DNA of 46,006 nucleotides from Mageeibacillus sp. UBA5747 (GCA_002419145.1 DIFN01000063.1:1-46006); one strand, 5' to 3'; numbered from the stretch's first letter, positions 16,540 through 24,316 are shown. Numbers and translations: made by a program. Notes: generated by a model not told the origin, from the letters alone.

Positions 16540-17814
16540 GTGCGGCAAGAGGCCTGGTACAGACTGGATAATGTGGCCAAGATTTACCCCGTACTGGCAC
16601 GCTCGCGCCATTTGACGATGTTCCGGCTGTCTGCCACTCTGACCATCCCGGTCGATCCTGATATCTTGCAGCAGGCCTTGGAACAAACCCTGGAACGTCT
16701 GCCCTTTTTTGCCGTCCGCTTGCGTCGTGGCCTGTTCTGGTATTACTTTGAAGCCAACCCGCACCCGGCTCGGATCAAAGCCGATGTCCGCCAGCCCCTG
16801 CGCCCCTTTTTGCCAGGAGAACACAATGGTTATTTATTCTCTGTTCGTTACACGGACCGCCGGATCGCGGTCGACTTTTTCCACGCCCTGACCGACGGCA
16901 CCGGTGGCAGTGTCTTTCTGAAAACACTCGTCGCCTGTTACCTCAATCTAGCCGGTCATCCAGTCCAGCCTGATCCGGATCATGGCATCTTGGACTGTCA
17001 CGCCGCATTCGATCCAGCAGAGATGGAGGACGCCTACAAGCGCCATGCCCGTTTTCACAAAGCCCATCGCCCGAGTTTTTCGCGGGCATACCAGCTCCAG
17101 GGCACCCTGAAACCCGGCCATCATTTCCAGATCATCAGTGGGACCATGCCCATCGAAGCTTTGAGCCACGTCGCCCGGGCCCACAAGGTTTCGGTCACAG
17201 AATTGCTGGTTGGCGTCGCGATGTTCCAGCTCTACCGGCTCCAGCAAAAAGGCGGATCCAAAATCGACGCACCGGTCCGGATCTCGGTGCCCGTCAACAT
17301 GCGGCGCTTTTTCCCCAGCCAGACTTTGCGCAATTTCTTCCTCTACGCCATGCCTGGGATTGAGCCGGCCTATGGCGACTATACATTTAACGAAATTCTG
17401 CAGAACGTGCACCATTTCATGCGCTACACGGTCAATGAAAAATATCTCAATGCCATGATGGCGGCCAACGTCATGCCGGAAAACAACATGCTGATCCGAA
17501 TGAGTCCGTTGATTCTGAAAAATGCGATCTTGCGCCTGGTCTATGCCGCCTCCGGGGAAGCTAGTTTTTCTGCTACCTTTTCCAACTTGGGCGTACAGAA
17601 TCTGCCGCCAGATTTGGCCCAATGGATCGAACAGCTGGATTTCCTGCTTGGACCTTCCCGCTGTACAGCGGTCAACGGTGCGGTGATCAGCTGCAATGGC
17701 CAGGTCGTGATCAACCTGACCAGCACGATCGTCGAAACCGATTTCCAGCGTGAATTTTTCCGACATCTGGTCCGGCTGGGTGTCCCTGTTCGGATCGCCA
17801 GCAACCTTAATTAG
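16540..17814 (+). CDS. Alcohol/acyl acetyltransferase-like protein (CoA acyltransferase, HxxxDG type)
   Basis: About 424 residues of the chloramphenicol-acetyltransferase/condensation superfamily. The active-site HxxxDG appears as FFHALTDGTGG (His about 115, Asp about 119); the second-half PVNMRRFFPSQTLRNFF stretch fits the structural motif near the channel. The N-terminus (WYRLDNVAKIYP) resembles bacterial relatives of yeast alcohol acetyltransferases. It probably moves an acyl group from CoA to an alcohol; the acceptor is unknown. The GTG at 16540 lies 6 bases after GGAGG, so it is preferred over the ATG at 16519, which has no site. Followed at 31 bases by the zinc-ribbon membrane protein and then an esterase, forming a three-gene unit. 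Confidence 0.8.
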   Translation: MRQEAWYRLDNVAKIYPVLARSRHLTMFRLSATLTIPVDPDILQQALEQTLERLPFFAVRLRRGLFWYYFEANPHPARIKADVRQPLRPFLPGEHNGYLFSVRYTDRRIAVDFFHALTDGTGGSVFLKTLVACYLNLAGHPVQPDPDHGILDCHAAFDPAEMEDAYKRHARFHKAHRPSFSRAYQLQGTLKPGHHFQIISGTMPIEALSHVARAHKVSVTELLVGVAMFQLYRLQQKGGSKIDAPVRISVPVNMRRFFPSQTLRNFFLYAMPGIEPAYGDYTFNEILQNVHHFMRYTVNEKYLNAMMAANVMPENNMLIRMSPLILKNAILRLVYAASGEASFSATFSNLGVQNLPPDLAQWIEQLDFLLGPSRCTAVNGAVISCNGQVVINLTSTIVETDFQREFFRHLVRLGVPVRIASNLN

Positions 17815-17845
17815 AGGATTTTGAAGCTACAGCCAGGAGGAAACC

Positions 17846-18562
17846 ATGTCATATTGTGTCAATTGCGGCGTCGAACTGGCGCCATCGGAAAAAAAGTGTC
17901 CCCTCTGTGGTGTAGAGGTCATCAACCCCGCCCAGATGGCGCCGGAAAACCCGTGGCAGCCTTACCCACATCGTGACGATCCCTTGATCGCCCGGTTCAA
18001 CCGACGTTTCGTTGCTGCGATGATCACGATTGCTCTGGCCTTCCCGATGGCCATTTGCCTGGCCATCGACTATACCTATTCCGGTTCCGGACAGCTGAGC
18101 TGGAGTCTTTACGTGGCCGGTGCCCTGATCATGATCTGGTGTTGGCTGGCACCCAGTTTTCTCTACAAAAAAGCTCGATTTCTTCCGGTGATGCTGCCGA
18201 TCAGCTCCAGCCTTCTCGGCTTTCTCTATCTGGTCGAGTACCTGACAGCCCCGTCAACGCGCTGGTTTGTCCCCCTGGCGCTGCCTCTGGTCCTGCTTCT
18301 GACCATTTTGGCCAGCTCTGTCACCTTGTTGGCGCGGCGTGCAGTGATCCGCGAGTTTGCCATTCCTGCCGCCATCCTGGTCGCAGCTGGTCTGATGGCT
18401 GCCGGAACGGATCTTCTGATCACGTTGCAACGTGAGCAGCGCTGGTTTCTGACCTGGTCCTGGTTTGTGCTCCTACCCAGCTTGGCTGCAGCAGCTATTT
18501 TCCTGCTCATCGCCCGCCGGCAAAAGGTGCGGACCGAAATTCTAAAACGATTGCATATCTGA
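17846..18562 (+). CDS. Zinc-ribbon membrane protein (DUF6320-like)
   Basis: 238 residues. The N-terminus holds a zinc ribbon with Cys4, Cys7, Cys18 and Cys21 (two CxxC knuckles 10 residues apart). A linker rich in Pro follows, then about six transmembrane segments between residues 50 and 225, and a short basic tail. It resembles the family called DUF6320, which I recall from Clostridia beside acetyltransferase genes; that name is a recollection and was not checked. No enzymatic motif is seen. Its AGGAGG site, the 31-base gap to the acyltransferase and the 13-base gap to the esterase suggest one operon and a shared job at the membrane. Confidence 0.75.
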   Translation: MSYCVNCGVELAPSEKKCPLCGVEVINPAQMAPENPWQPYPHRDDPLIARFNRRFVAAMITIALAFPMAICLAIDYTYSGSGQLSWSLYVAGALIMIWCWLAPSFLYKKARFLPVMLPISSSLLGFLYLVEYLTAPSTRWFVPLALPLVLLLTILASSVTLLARRAVIREFAIPAAILVAAGLMAAGTDLLITLQREQRWFLTWSWFVLLPSLAAAAIFLLIARRQKVRTEILKRLHI

Positions 18563-18575
18563 CAAGGAGTCTACC

Positions 18576-19451
18576 ATGCCTAAGCGGTTCCCCCTCTTCC
18601 CTCACGCCCCTGCAGCCCATTTCCGGATCGGGGGCAGCTTGGCTGAAGGCTTGCAGGCTTTGTTGAAAAGTCGCGCCGAATACCAGGTTTTGCCCGTCTG
18701 GAGTCCGGAAGAAATTCTGCAGCAGCCAGCCCGGGACCGGGTCAAGCTGTATTATTTCCCGGCTGAAGCCAAAAAGCCATTCGCGCTGGTCTGCCCAGGT
18801 GGTGCTTACGCCCGTGTGGCGCGTGTCCGGGAAGGTTTCCCGACAGCTGATGCCCTGAATCAGTCCGGATATCCCGCCTTCGTCCTGGTCTACCGAACTG
18901 GCCTTGCCGCCCGCCATCCTGCACCACTGGATGACGTCGCCCAAGCGATTCGTCTGATTCGGCAGCAAGCCAGCACATTAGGTCTGGAAAACCTGGACTA
19001 CTCCGTCTGGGGTTACTCCGCGGGTGGACATCTGGCCTTGAGCTGGGGAACAAACCATCTGGGAGCGCCGTTCTATCACCTGCCCAAGCCCTCTGCCATC
19101 ATCGCCGCCTATCCCGTCGTCAACATGGGCGAGCATGCTCACGTTTTGAGCCGGCGCCTTCTTCTAGGCTTAAATCCCAGCGACGAAACGATTGTGGCCC
19201 ACTCGATCGAGCAGCAGATCACGCCCGATTTCCCCCCCACCTATGTCTGGCATTGCACAGAAGACCCCGTCGTCTCCATCGTCAACAGCGACCACCTGGT
19301 CGAATCCCTCGATCAGGCCTGTGTCCCCTGTCAATACAAAGTCGTCCCCGGTGCTGCCCACGGCTGGGGCATCGGCCACGGCACTGCAGCCGAAGGCTGG
19401 TTTGACGAGGCACTTGCGTTTTGGCAAAAAAGGACCCCGGTCCGAATTTGA
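18576..19451 (+). CDS. Alpha/beta-hydrolase esterase (BD-FAE/acetyl-esterase type)
   Basis: 291 residues. Ser148 in the nucleophile elbow WGYSAGGH, oxyanion-hole region LVCPGGAYARV (about 71-81), Asp230 in CTEDPVVS and His262 in AAHGWG make a complete catalytic triad. No signal peptide, so it acts in the cytoplasm. It resembles acetyl-xylan-esterase-like and carboxylesterase proteins that remove small acyl groups. Third gene of the acyltransferase unit: one member adds an acyl group and this one could remove it. AAGGAG precedes the ATG. Confidence 0.85.
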   Translation: MPKRFPLFPHAPAAHFRIGGSLAEGLQALLKSRAEYQVLPVWSPEEILQQPARDRVKLYYFPAEAKKPFALVCPGGAYARVARVREGFPTADALNQSGYPAFVLVYRTGLAARHPAPLDDVAQAIRLIRQQASTLGLENLDYSVWGYSAGGHLALSWGTNHLGAPFYHLPKPSAIIAAYPVVNMGEHAHVLSRRLLLGLNPSDETIVAHSIEQQITPDFPPTYVWHCTEDPVVSIVNSDHLVESLDQACVPCQYKVVPGAAHGWGIGHGTAAEGWFDEALAFWQKRTPVRI

Positions 19452-19500
19452 AAGCTAAGCTCGGTTTTTAGACACCGGCTTTCAAAATTTGTTGTCAAGT

Positions 19501-19531
19501 GCCGATTTTGGGACGGCGTCCCAAAATCGGC
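19501..19531. repeat. 31-base near-perfect palindrome (odd centre)
   Basis: GCCGATTTTGGGACG (19501-19515) is mirrored exactly by CGTCCCAAAATCGGC (19517-19531) around a single G. As RNA it would give a 14-base stem with a 3-base loop. It lies 50 bases after the esterase stop but has no U-run on the plus strand, so it is not a typical terminator. It is separated by only four bases from a second palindrome. Confidence 0.8.
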
Positions 19532-19535
19532 AAAC

Positions 19536-19564
19536 CGACATCGATATCGACGATATCGATGTCG
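19536..19564. repeat. 29-base perfect palindrome (odd centre), candidate operator
   Basis: CGACATCGATATCG (19536-19549) is mirrored exactly by CGATATCGATGTCG (19551-19564) around a single A. It lies 20 bases before the start of the PhnB-like gene, where a dimeric repressor site would block transcription or ribosome access. The GATATCGA core is itself repeated inside each arm, which could allow several registers of binding. Confidence 0.75.
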
Positions 19565-19583
19565 TTACTAGGAGGGCATCCTC

Positions 19584-20465
19584 ATGAAGCCGATCGTTCC
19601 CTATCTCTGGTTTGATCATCAGGCTGAAGCGGCCGTGGATCTTTATACCCATACGTTTCTGCATTCGCATGTGGTGTCGAACAGTTTGTATACGGCGTCG
19701 GGAGCAGAAGTCTCGGGCCGGCCGGAAGGTTCACTCCTCTCCATCGATTTTGTCATCGCGGGACAGCCGATGGTTGCGCTCAATGGTGGCCCCACCTACT
19801 CGTTTACCCCAGCCAATTCGTTTTACGTCCATTGCGCTTTTCCGGAGGAAGTCGACCGGATTTACGAAAAGCTGTCAGCTGGCGGTGAGGTCCTGATGGA
19901 ATTAGGCGCATACCCGTTCAGCTCGCGTTTTACTTGGGTCAAGGATCCGTTCGGCGTCAACTGGCAGATCATGCAGTCGGACCAGCCGGCCCAGATTGTA
20001 CCGGGTTTTCTGTTCACCGGACCGCATATCGGGCAGGCTGAAGCAGCCATCCAGCACTATATCGCCACAATCCCCCATTCAAAACTGCGGGTCATGGAAA
20101 AAAGCCCGGACGGGTTTGTCCAGTATGCATCATTCACACTCAATGGGCAGACATTTGCCGCGACCGAAAGCAACTTCGACCACGGCTTTGACTTTTCGCC
20201 GGCCATCTCTTATTTGCTCAACTGCGAAACTGAAGAAGAATTCGAGTCCGTCTGGTCCGCCTTGGCTGATGAAACGACAGATCCTCAGTGCGGTTGGGTC
20301 ACGGATCGGTTCGGCATCACCTGGCAAATTGTACCGGAAGCTCTGTTTACTCTGGTCAACAGCGATGACAAGATTCGCAGCGAGCGGGTACTCAAAGCCC
20401 TGTACCCGATGAAAAAAATCAACGTAGCTGTCTTGAAACAAGCCTTTCGCGGGAATGTACTCTGA
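19584..20465 (+). CDS. PhnB-like VOC protein, two domains
   Basis: 293 residues made of two PhnB/3-demethylubiquinone-methyltransferase-like VOC modules. The first (about 1-135) has PYLWFDHQAEAAVDLY, LSIDFVIAGQPMVALNGG and DPFGVNWQIM; the second (about 140-275) starts FLFTGPHIGQAEAAIQHY and has DRFGITWQIV. These proteins often bind small molecules or metals; the reaction is unknown. ATG at 19584 follows AGGAGGGCATCCTC. It sits directly behind the twin palindromes and 14 bases ahead of an oxidoreductase gene. Not related in obvious sequence to the VOC protein at 1199-1918 beyond the fold. Confidence 0.82.
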   Translation: MKPIVPYLWFDHQAEAAVDLYTHTFLHSHVVSNSLYTASGAEVSGRPEGSLLSIDFVIAGQPMVALNGGPTYSFTPANSFYVHCAFPEEVDRIYEKLSAGGEVLMELGAYPFSSRFTWVKDPFGVNWQIMQSDQPAQIVPGFLFTGPHIGQAEAAIQHYIATIPHSKLRVMEKSPDGFVQYASFTLNGQTFAATESNFDHGFDFSPAISYLLNCETEEEFESVWSALADETTDPQCGWVTDRFGITWQIVPEALFTLVNSDDKIRSERVLKALYPMKKINVAVLKQAFRGNVL

Positions 20466-20479
20466 TAAGGAAATCAAAG

Positions 20480-21493
20480 ATGACACAAAACGCCACCATC
20501 CCCTCACCCAAGACAATCCGCTGGGGCATCATCGGCTGCGGTGATGTCACCGAGGTCAAGAGCGGCCCTGCCTTCCAGAAGGCGGACCATTCTGAGCTTG
20601 TCGCTGTCATGCGCAGAAATGGCGACTTGGCGCGTGATTATGCCGAGCGCCACGGCGTGCCACGCTGGTACGATCAGGCTGAGGATCTGATACGCGATCC
20701 ATGTGTCGACGCCATCTACATTGCAACCCCGCCTGCTTTCCATAAACCTTACGCGCTGCAGGCTGCAGCAGCCGGCAAGCCAGTCTATGTCGAAAAACCG
20801 ATGGCCTTGAACGGGCCTGAATGCGACGACATGATCGAGGCCTGCCAGGTGGCTCATGTGCCCCTTTTCGTAGCCTATTACCGGCGTGCTTTGCCCCGCT
20901 TCCTCAAAATCAAGGAACTGCTTGATTCCGGTGCCATCGGCGAAGTCCGCCTCGTGACGACCCTCTATTTGCGCCCTGCATTGAGTGGCGCACAACGTGA
21001 CCCGCAGCTCAACTGGCGCATCGATCCCAAGCTTGCCGGCGGTGGCCTTCTGCTTGATGTCGGCAGCCACACGCTGGACATCCTGGATTTTCTGCTTGGC
21101 CCCGTGCGCAGTGTGCAAGGCCAGGCCAGCAGCCTGGGCCACCTCTATCCAGCGGAGGACACAGTCACGGGCCTGTTCACCTATGAATCGGGAGTCCACG
21201 GCGTTGCCAGCTGGTGTTTTGCCGCCGCTACAGCAGAAGATCGCATTGAAATCAGCGGCAGCCAGGGCAAGCTCAGCTTTGCCACATTTGGCGATGGCCC
21301 CATCGAACTGATGGCAGCGAGCACCAGGGAGGTGTTTGAAATCGCAAACCCCCTGCATATTCAGCAGCCCCTGATCCAAAGCATCGTCAACGACTTGAAC
21401 GGTGGTCCGACCTGTCCCAGCACCGGCGTCACAGCCGCGCGCACCAGCCGGGTCATGGATGCTCTGCTCAGAGATTTCGCCGACGGACGCTAA
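20480..21493 (+). CDS. Gfo/Idh/MocA-family NAD(P)-dependent oxidoreductase
   Basis: 337 residues. N-terminal Rossmann domain (about 10-135) with GIIGCGDVTEVKSGPAF and the EKP motif in VYVEKPMAL (about 109-117), then the alpha/beta substrate domain with GGLLLDVGSHTLDILDFLLG (about 190-209), containing the conserved Asp-x-x-x-His pair. These enzymes oxidise or reduce sugars, inositols or sugar derivatives. Substrate unknown. The 14-base gap after the PhnB-like gene suggests cotranscription; the ribosome site is AAGGAAA. Confidence 0.88.
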   Translation: MTQNATIPSPKTIRWGIIGCGDVTEVKSGPAFQKADHSELVAVMRRNGDLARDYAERHGVPRWYDQAEDLIRDPCVDAIYIATPPAFHKPYALQAAAAGKPVYVEKPMALNGPECDDMIEACQVAHVPLFVAYYRRALPRFLKIKELLDSGAIGEVRLVTTLYLRPALSGAQRDPQLNWRIDPKLAGGGLLLDVGSHTLDILDFLLGPVRSVQGQASSLGHLYPAEDTVTGLFTYESGVHGVASWCFAAATAEDRIEISGSQGKLSFATFGDGPIELMAASTREVFEIANPLHIQQPLIQSIVNDLNGGPTCPSTGVTAARTSRVMDALLRDFADGR

Positions 21494-21551
21494 AAGACCT
21501 TCAAAGAGCAAGCCCTTTAGCAGGGCTGGGCTCGGGGAAGTTCCTGGGCTC

Positions 21552-21590
21552 AAAAAAGAGGAGGTCACCCGTCTCAGGTGGCCTCCTCTT
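21552..21590 (-). terminator. Rho-independent terminator on the minus strand
   Basis: A 14-base stem, AAGAGGAGGTCACC (21556-21569) against GGTGGCCTCCTCTT (21577-21590) with one G-T pair and a 7-base loop, is followed by T6 only when read on the minus strand (21552-21557). It therefore ends a minus-strand transcript coming from the strong promoter at 21909-21936. On the plus strand there is no U-run, so it is a poor terminator for the oxidoreductase gene. Confidence 0.8.
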
Positions 21591-21592
21591 GT

Positions 21593-21623
21593 GTAACTGG
21601 AGGTTCGTGCTCCCTCCAGTCAC
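21593..21623 (-). other. Hairpin between candidate RNA and terminator
   Basis: GTAACTGGAGG (21593-21603) pairs with CCTCCAGTCAC (21613-21623) around a 9-base loop, giving an 11-base stem with one G-T pair when read on the minus strand. It is the second of three 3'-end helices of the minus-strand transcript. Confidence 0.6.
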
Positions 21624-21636
21624 TTGGGAAAGGTAT

Positions 21637-21902
21637 AAAAAGAGCTCCAGCGAACCTGTCAGATTTCTCGTTTCACATCGTGTACCCATTCTGCGAGCCT
21701 TGGCCTGATGTTTGTTATACGTTGCTTTGATTGACTCAGTTGCCCATCTGGCTTCTTTTTAATCATCACTGATCGTACTTTTTAGATCAGGTTGTGACTT
21801 GTAAATACTTTCGTATTCCCTGAATCACTTTTCGCTTTCCAAACCTTTCGATCTGGCGGTACTCCGTAGGGTGAGAGTCTTCTTTGGAATTCCCTGGAGC
21901 TT
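21637..21902 (-). ncRNA. Candidate structured non-coding RNA, about 266 bases
   Basis: Most of the 450-base gap between two genes. A consensus promoter (21909-21936) would start a minus-strand RNA near 21902. Its first bases AGCTCCAG (21901-21894) pair perfectly with CTGGAGCT (21650-21643), closing the whole molecule, and C-T5 follows. Inside are small hairpins with GAAA tetraloops at 21839-21856 and 21804-21817, a 6-base hairpin CTGATC/GATCAG at 21769-21790, and nested TCAG/CTGA and CTCG/CGAG helices further on. No convincing open reading frame with a ribosome site is present. I do not see the signature motifs of tmRNA, SRP RNA or RNase P RNA. 6S RNA or a rarer class cannot be excluded. Confidence 0.6.
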
Positions 21903-21908
21903 GATTTC

Positions 21909-21936
21909 ATTATAGCACTCTGCGACAAATTGTCAA
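21909..21936 (-). promoter_or_regulatory. Strong sigma-A promoter for the candidate RNA
   Basis: On the minus strand, TTGACA (21936-21931) and TATAAT (21914-21909) are both exact consensus hexamers, 16 bases apart. It starts inside the 3' end region of the HD-DUF429 gene and points into the gene-free stretch. This is the best-matching promoter in the window. Confidence 0.85.
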
Positions 21937-21943
21937 ACCCTTT

Positions 21944-23236
21944 TTATGAATATTGCGTAAACTCGTCATGAATAATCTGAGGCACCCGGATCGACATCCA
22001 AAGTCCTTTCTGATCCCGCATGGGATGTTCCGGTATGCTCCGAAAACCCTGATGCAGGCCTAGTTTGGCGCAGACAGCGAGGGCCAGGGCATCCAGCACA
22101 TCAACCAGCAGATGTCTCAAGCGGGGATTCGCCTCTGCCTGAGCCAGGATGTCACGGGTTCTTGGTTCATGAGCCTGTAGGATTTCGAGCCGTTCTTGAC
22201 GACCTGCTGCAGTGTGTTTGCTCGTCAGTGGCACGAAAGACCGGCCATCACCATTGAGGAAAGCGAAACACAGCTCAGGGTGACTTTCCCAGATGCGATC
22301 GCGCGTTTCTGGCTGACTGTCCAGAAAGCCATCCACCTCCCGGATGGCAGCGCAAAGAGCATGGGACTGGCGGCTCAAGCCCCGGCCCAGGATCTCACGA
22401 TTGACCGCATTGGCCGCAGCATAATCCCTGGCAGCGACAGCCTGGCGGCAGGGCACGGAAAACAATGTCGCGGCGCGGCCGGGCAAGAGCGGGCGGGCTT
22501 CTGGTTCAGGACGAATCTCATCCGGACCAGATGGCAAACCAACAGGCATATCCAGCAGCAGGCAATCGGACTGATGGCCACGCGCCCAGACTTCGGCAAT
22601 CGACTGTGACCAGCTGACATCAACCAGACGGTCGGTCAGACAGACTGATACCCAGCCCGTGCGGCAGCCATCCACACCGAACACTTGCCAGGCGGGCCGC
22701 ACCAGCTCCAGATCAGAAAACAAGTCCAGATATTCCATCTCAACCGATGCAAAATCACGCTGGGAATAATCGTGATCCCGCTCAATGCTGGGTGGTTTGG
22801 CAAAAAACTGGATCCCGCGCAGGGCGGCAAATTCATGGTGCAGCAAGGCGTCGTCGATCGCCCGGACCTGTGCTTTTTCCAGCTCGCTGAGATCGGCGAG
22901 GCCGTATTTGGCGTAGATCAAACCTTGAAGGGCAGCTTCGACGGCTGCATAACCGCCTAGCTGCTTTTTGACCGGGCGGGTCAGATCCGACAGATAACTT
23001 TCGCTGGCATCATGGAGCAGACAGGCCAGCTGGACCCGCTGTGAGTAATCTCTGGCGCGAGCCTCCAGGCAGCAATTGACCGAATGTTGCGCGATCGAAT
23101 AAAACGTGTGGATATGTCCATTCGCGCGTGTCATGAGTGAAAGGGCATGGGAAATGTCCGTAATCTGGATATCGGAATAGCTCGCCTGAAACGGGTTGAA
23201 ACGAATACCGGAAATCGTCAAGATTTCATTTGCCAT
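21944..23236 (-). CDS. HD-domain phosphohydrolase fused to DUF429
   Basis: 430 residues in two parts. Residues about 1-180 match small HD phosphohydrolases often found in phages: DISHALSLMTRANG, HTFYSIAQHSV (His51), the HD pair in LLHDASESYLSDL (His75, Asp76) and a later Asp at about 128. Residues about 185-415 are a DUF429 domain with FGVDGCRTGWV, LLLDMPVGLP, ESHPELCFAFLNG and DVLDALALAVCA, an RNase H-like fold of unknown role. The join is in one frame with no sign of a sequencing fault. The ATG lies 8 bases after GAGG that overlaps the LacI stop codon, so translation is probably coupled to the regulator gene. Likely a nucleotide-processing protein; substrate unknown. Confidence 0.8.
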   Translation of the reverse strand: MANEILTISGIRFNPFQASYSDIQITDISHALSLMTRANGHIHTFYSIAQHSVNCCLEARARDYSQRVQLACLLHDASESYLSDLTRPVKKQLGGYAAVEAALQGLIYAKYGLADLSELEKAQVRAIDDALLHHEFAALRGIQFFAKPPSIERDHDYSQRDFASVEMEYLDLFSDLELVRPAWQVFGVDGCRTGWVSVCLTDRLVDVSWSQSIAEVWARGHQSDCLLLDMPVGLPSGPDEIRPEPEARPLLPGRAATLFSVPCRQAVAARDYAAANAVNREILGRGLSRQSHALCAAIREVDGFLDSQPETRDRIWESHPELCFAFLNGDGRSFVPLTSKHTAAGRQERLEILQAHEPRTRDILAQAEANPRLRHLLVDVLDALALAVCAKLGLHQGFRSIPEHPMRDQKGLWMSIRVPQIIHDEFTQYS

Positions 23237-23246
23237 TGGCCAGACC

Positions 23247-24251
23247 TCATCGCTCGTCCTTGGGAGCCGGTAACTGACTGGTCTCGCGAATCAAGAGTTC
23301 TACCGGCAGGACCCTGGCCTGGCGCGGCTGGGCCTGACCTTCGACCAGATCCGCCACGATGGCGGCTGCCATGGTGCCGATCGCCGTGATAGGCTGGCCA
23401 ATCGTGGTCAGAGCCGGGGTCATCAACTGGCTCAAATAGATGTTATCGAATCCGACCACCTGGATCTGGTCCGGGATCGAAATTTTGCAGGCAGCCAGGA
23501 CTTTGACCACCGAAAGGGCCACCATATCATTGGCGGCCAGGATACCATCGACATCGGGGAAGTCTTCGAGAAGCTGCCGGGTTTTTAAAAGGCCGTCGGC
23601 AAAATCAAAATTACAATTGACTACGCGAGGTTCCAGACCCTGTTCCCGACAGACATCGCGATAACCCTGCAAGCGCATGGCAGCAGAGGTGTACTTTTGC
23701 GGTCCACTCATCATCACAATCCGACTGCAACCGCACTGCACGAGATGTTCGGTTGCCAGCCGACCGCCCTGGTAATGGTCTGCCCGCACGCTGTAGGCGT
23801 TTATTTCCTGACTGGGAGCCCGGTCCAGAATCACCATCGGCACAGGGCACGCCTTAATCAAAGCATCCATCTCTTCATGCGTGGTCGTGATGATGATGCC
23901 ATCGGCATTCATCCGCTCCAGCATGTCGATGTAGGACTCTTCCTTGGCCGGGTCTTCATCTGAGTTGCACAAGATCAGTTTATACCCGCGCCGGAATGAC
24001 TCGTCTTCGATCGCTCGGGCCAGTTCGGTGAAAAAGGGGTTGGCGATGGTTGGTACGATGCAGCCGATGATGCGCGAAGAACGTTTGCTGAGGGAGCGGG
24101 CGACTTCATTGGGCCGGTAACCGGTCTCGCGGATCACCTTGAGCACACGCTCTTCAGTCTGCGGATCTACAGCTGCTGTCCCGTTGAGCACACGTGAGAC
24201 AGTTGCGGGTGAAACGTGAGCCTGGCGGGCAATTTCCCTGATGGTTGCCAT
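23247..24251 (-). CDS. LacI-family transcriptional regulator (probable ribose repressor)
   Basis: 334 residues. The N-terminal LacI helix-turn-helix ATIREIARQAHVSPATVSRV and hinge LNGTAAVDPQT lead into a ribose-binding-protein-like effector domain (about 60-330) with IIGCIVPTIANPFF, ILCNSDEDP, VMILDRAPS and VVGFDNIYLSQ. It follows rbsK, rbsD and rbsB on the same strand and is therefore probably the regulator that binds the three TGAAACCGGTTTCA-type operators upstream of rbsK. It has its own candidate promoter (24317-24346). AAGGAG lies 12 bases before the ATG, a long spacing. Confidence 0.92.
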   Translation of the reverse strand: MATIREIARQAHVSPATVSRVLNGTAAVDPQTEERVLKVIRETGYRPNEVARSLSKRSSRIIGCIVPTIANPFFTELARAIEDESFRRGYKLILCNSDEDPAKEESYIDMLERMNADGIIITTTHEEMDALIKACPVPMVILDRAPSQEINAYSVRADHYQGGRLATEHLVQCGCSRIVMMSGPQKYTSAAMRLQGYRDVCREQGLEPRVVNCNFDFADGLLKTRQLLEDFPDVDGILAANDMVALSVVKVLAACKISIPDQIQVVGFDNIYLSQLMTPALTTIGQPITAIGTMAAAIVADLVEGQAQPRQARVLPVELLIRETSQLPAPKDER

Positions 24252-24273
24252 ACGCGTGTCGTGCTCCTTATCT

Positions 24274-24299
24274 GAGGCGGACTTAAGAGGCGGACTTAA
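24274..24299. repeat. Perfect 13-base tandem duplication in the LacI gene leader
   Basis: GAGGCGGACTTAA occurs twice without any base between (24274-24286 and 24287-24299), between the candidate promoter and the start of the LacI gene. Such a duplication could be a recent slippage event or a double binding site. Confidence 0.8.
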
Positions 24300-24311
24300 A
24301 ATCGTTTACAA
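24297..24311. promoter_or_regulatory. Catabolite-repression (cre)-like site
   Basis: Read on the minus strand, TTGTAAACGATTTTA fits the CcpA consensus WTGNAANCGNWNNCW with one mismatch, and it lies just downstream of the candidate -10 of the LacI gene. It could equally be a LacI-family operator of another member. Placement at the start of transcription favours repression. Confidence 0.35.
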
Positions 24312-24316
24312 CTTCC

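Noticed and set aside
21501..21689. 62-codon minus-strand open frame in the gene-free stretch
   Set aside because: It runs through the two 3' hairpins and the terminator and has no ribosome site; the hairpins explain the region better.
21734..21841. Short minus-strand frames (about 35 codons) inside the candidate RNA
   Set aside because: One starts at an ATG near 21757 and reads basic residues but lacks a ribosome site, and it crosses paired regions; treated as chance frames, though a small protein cannot be fully excluded.
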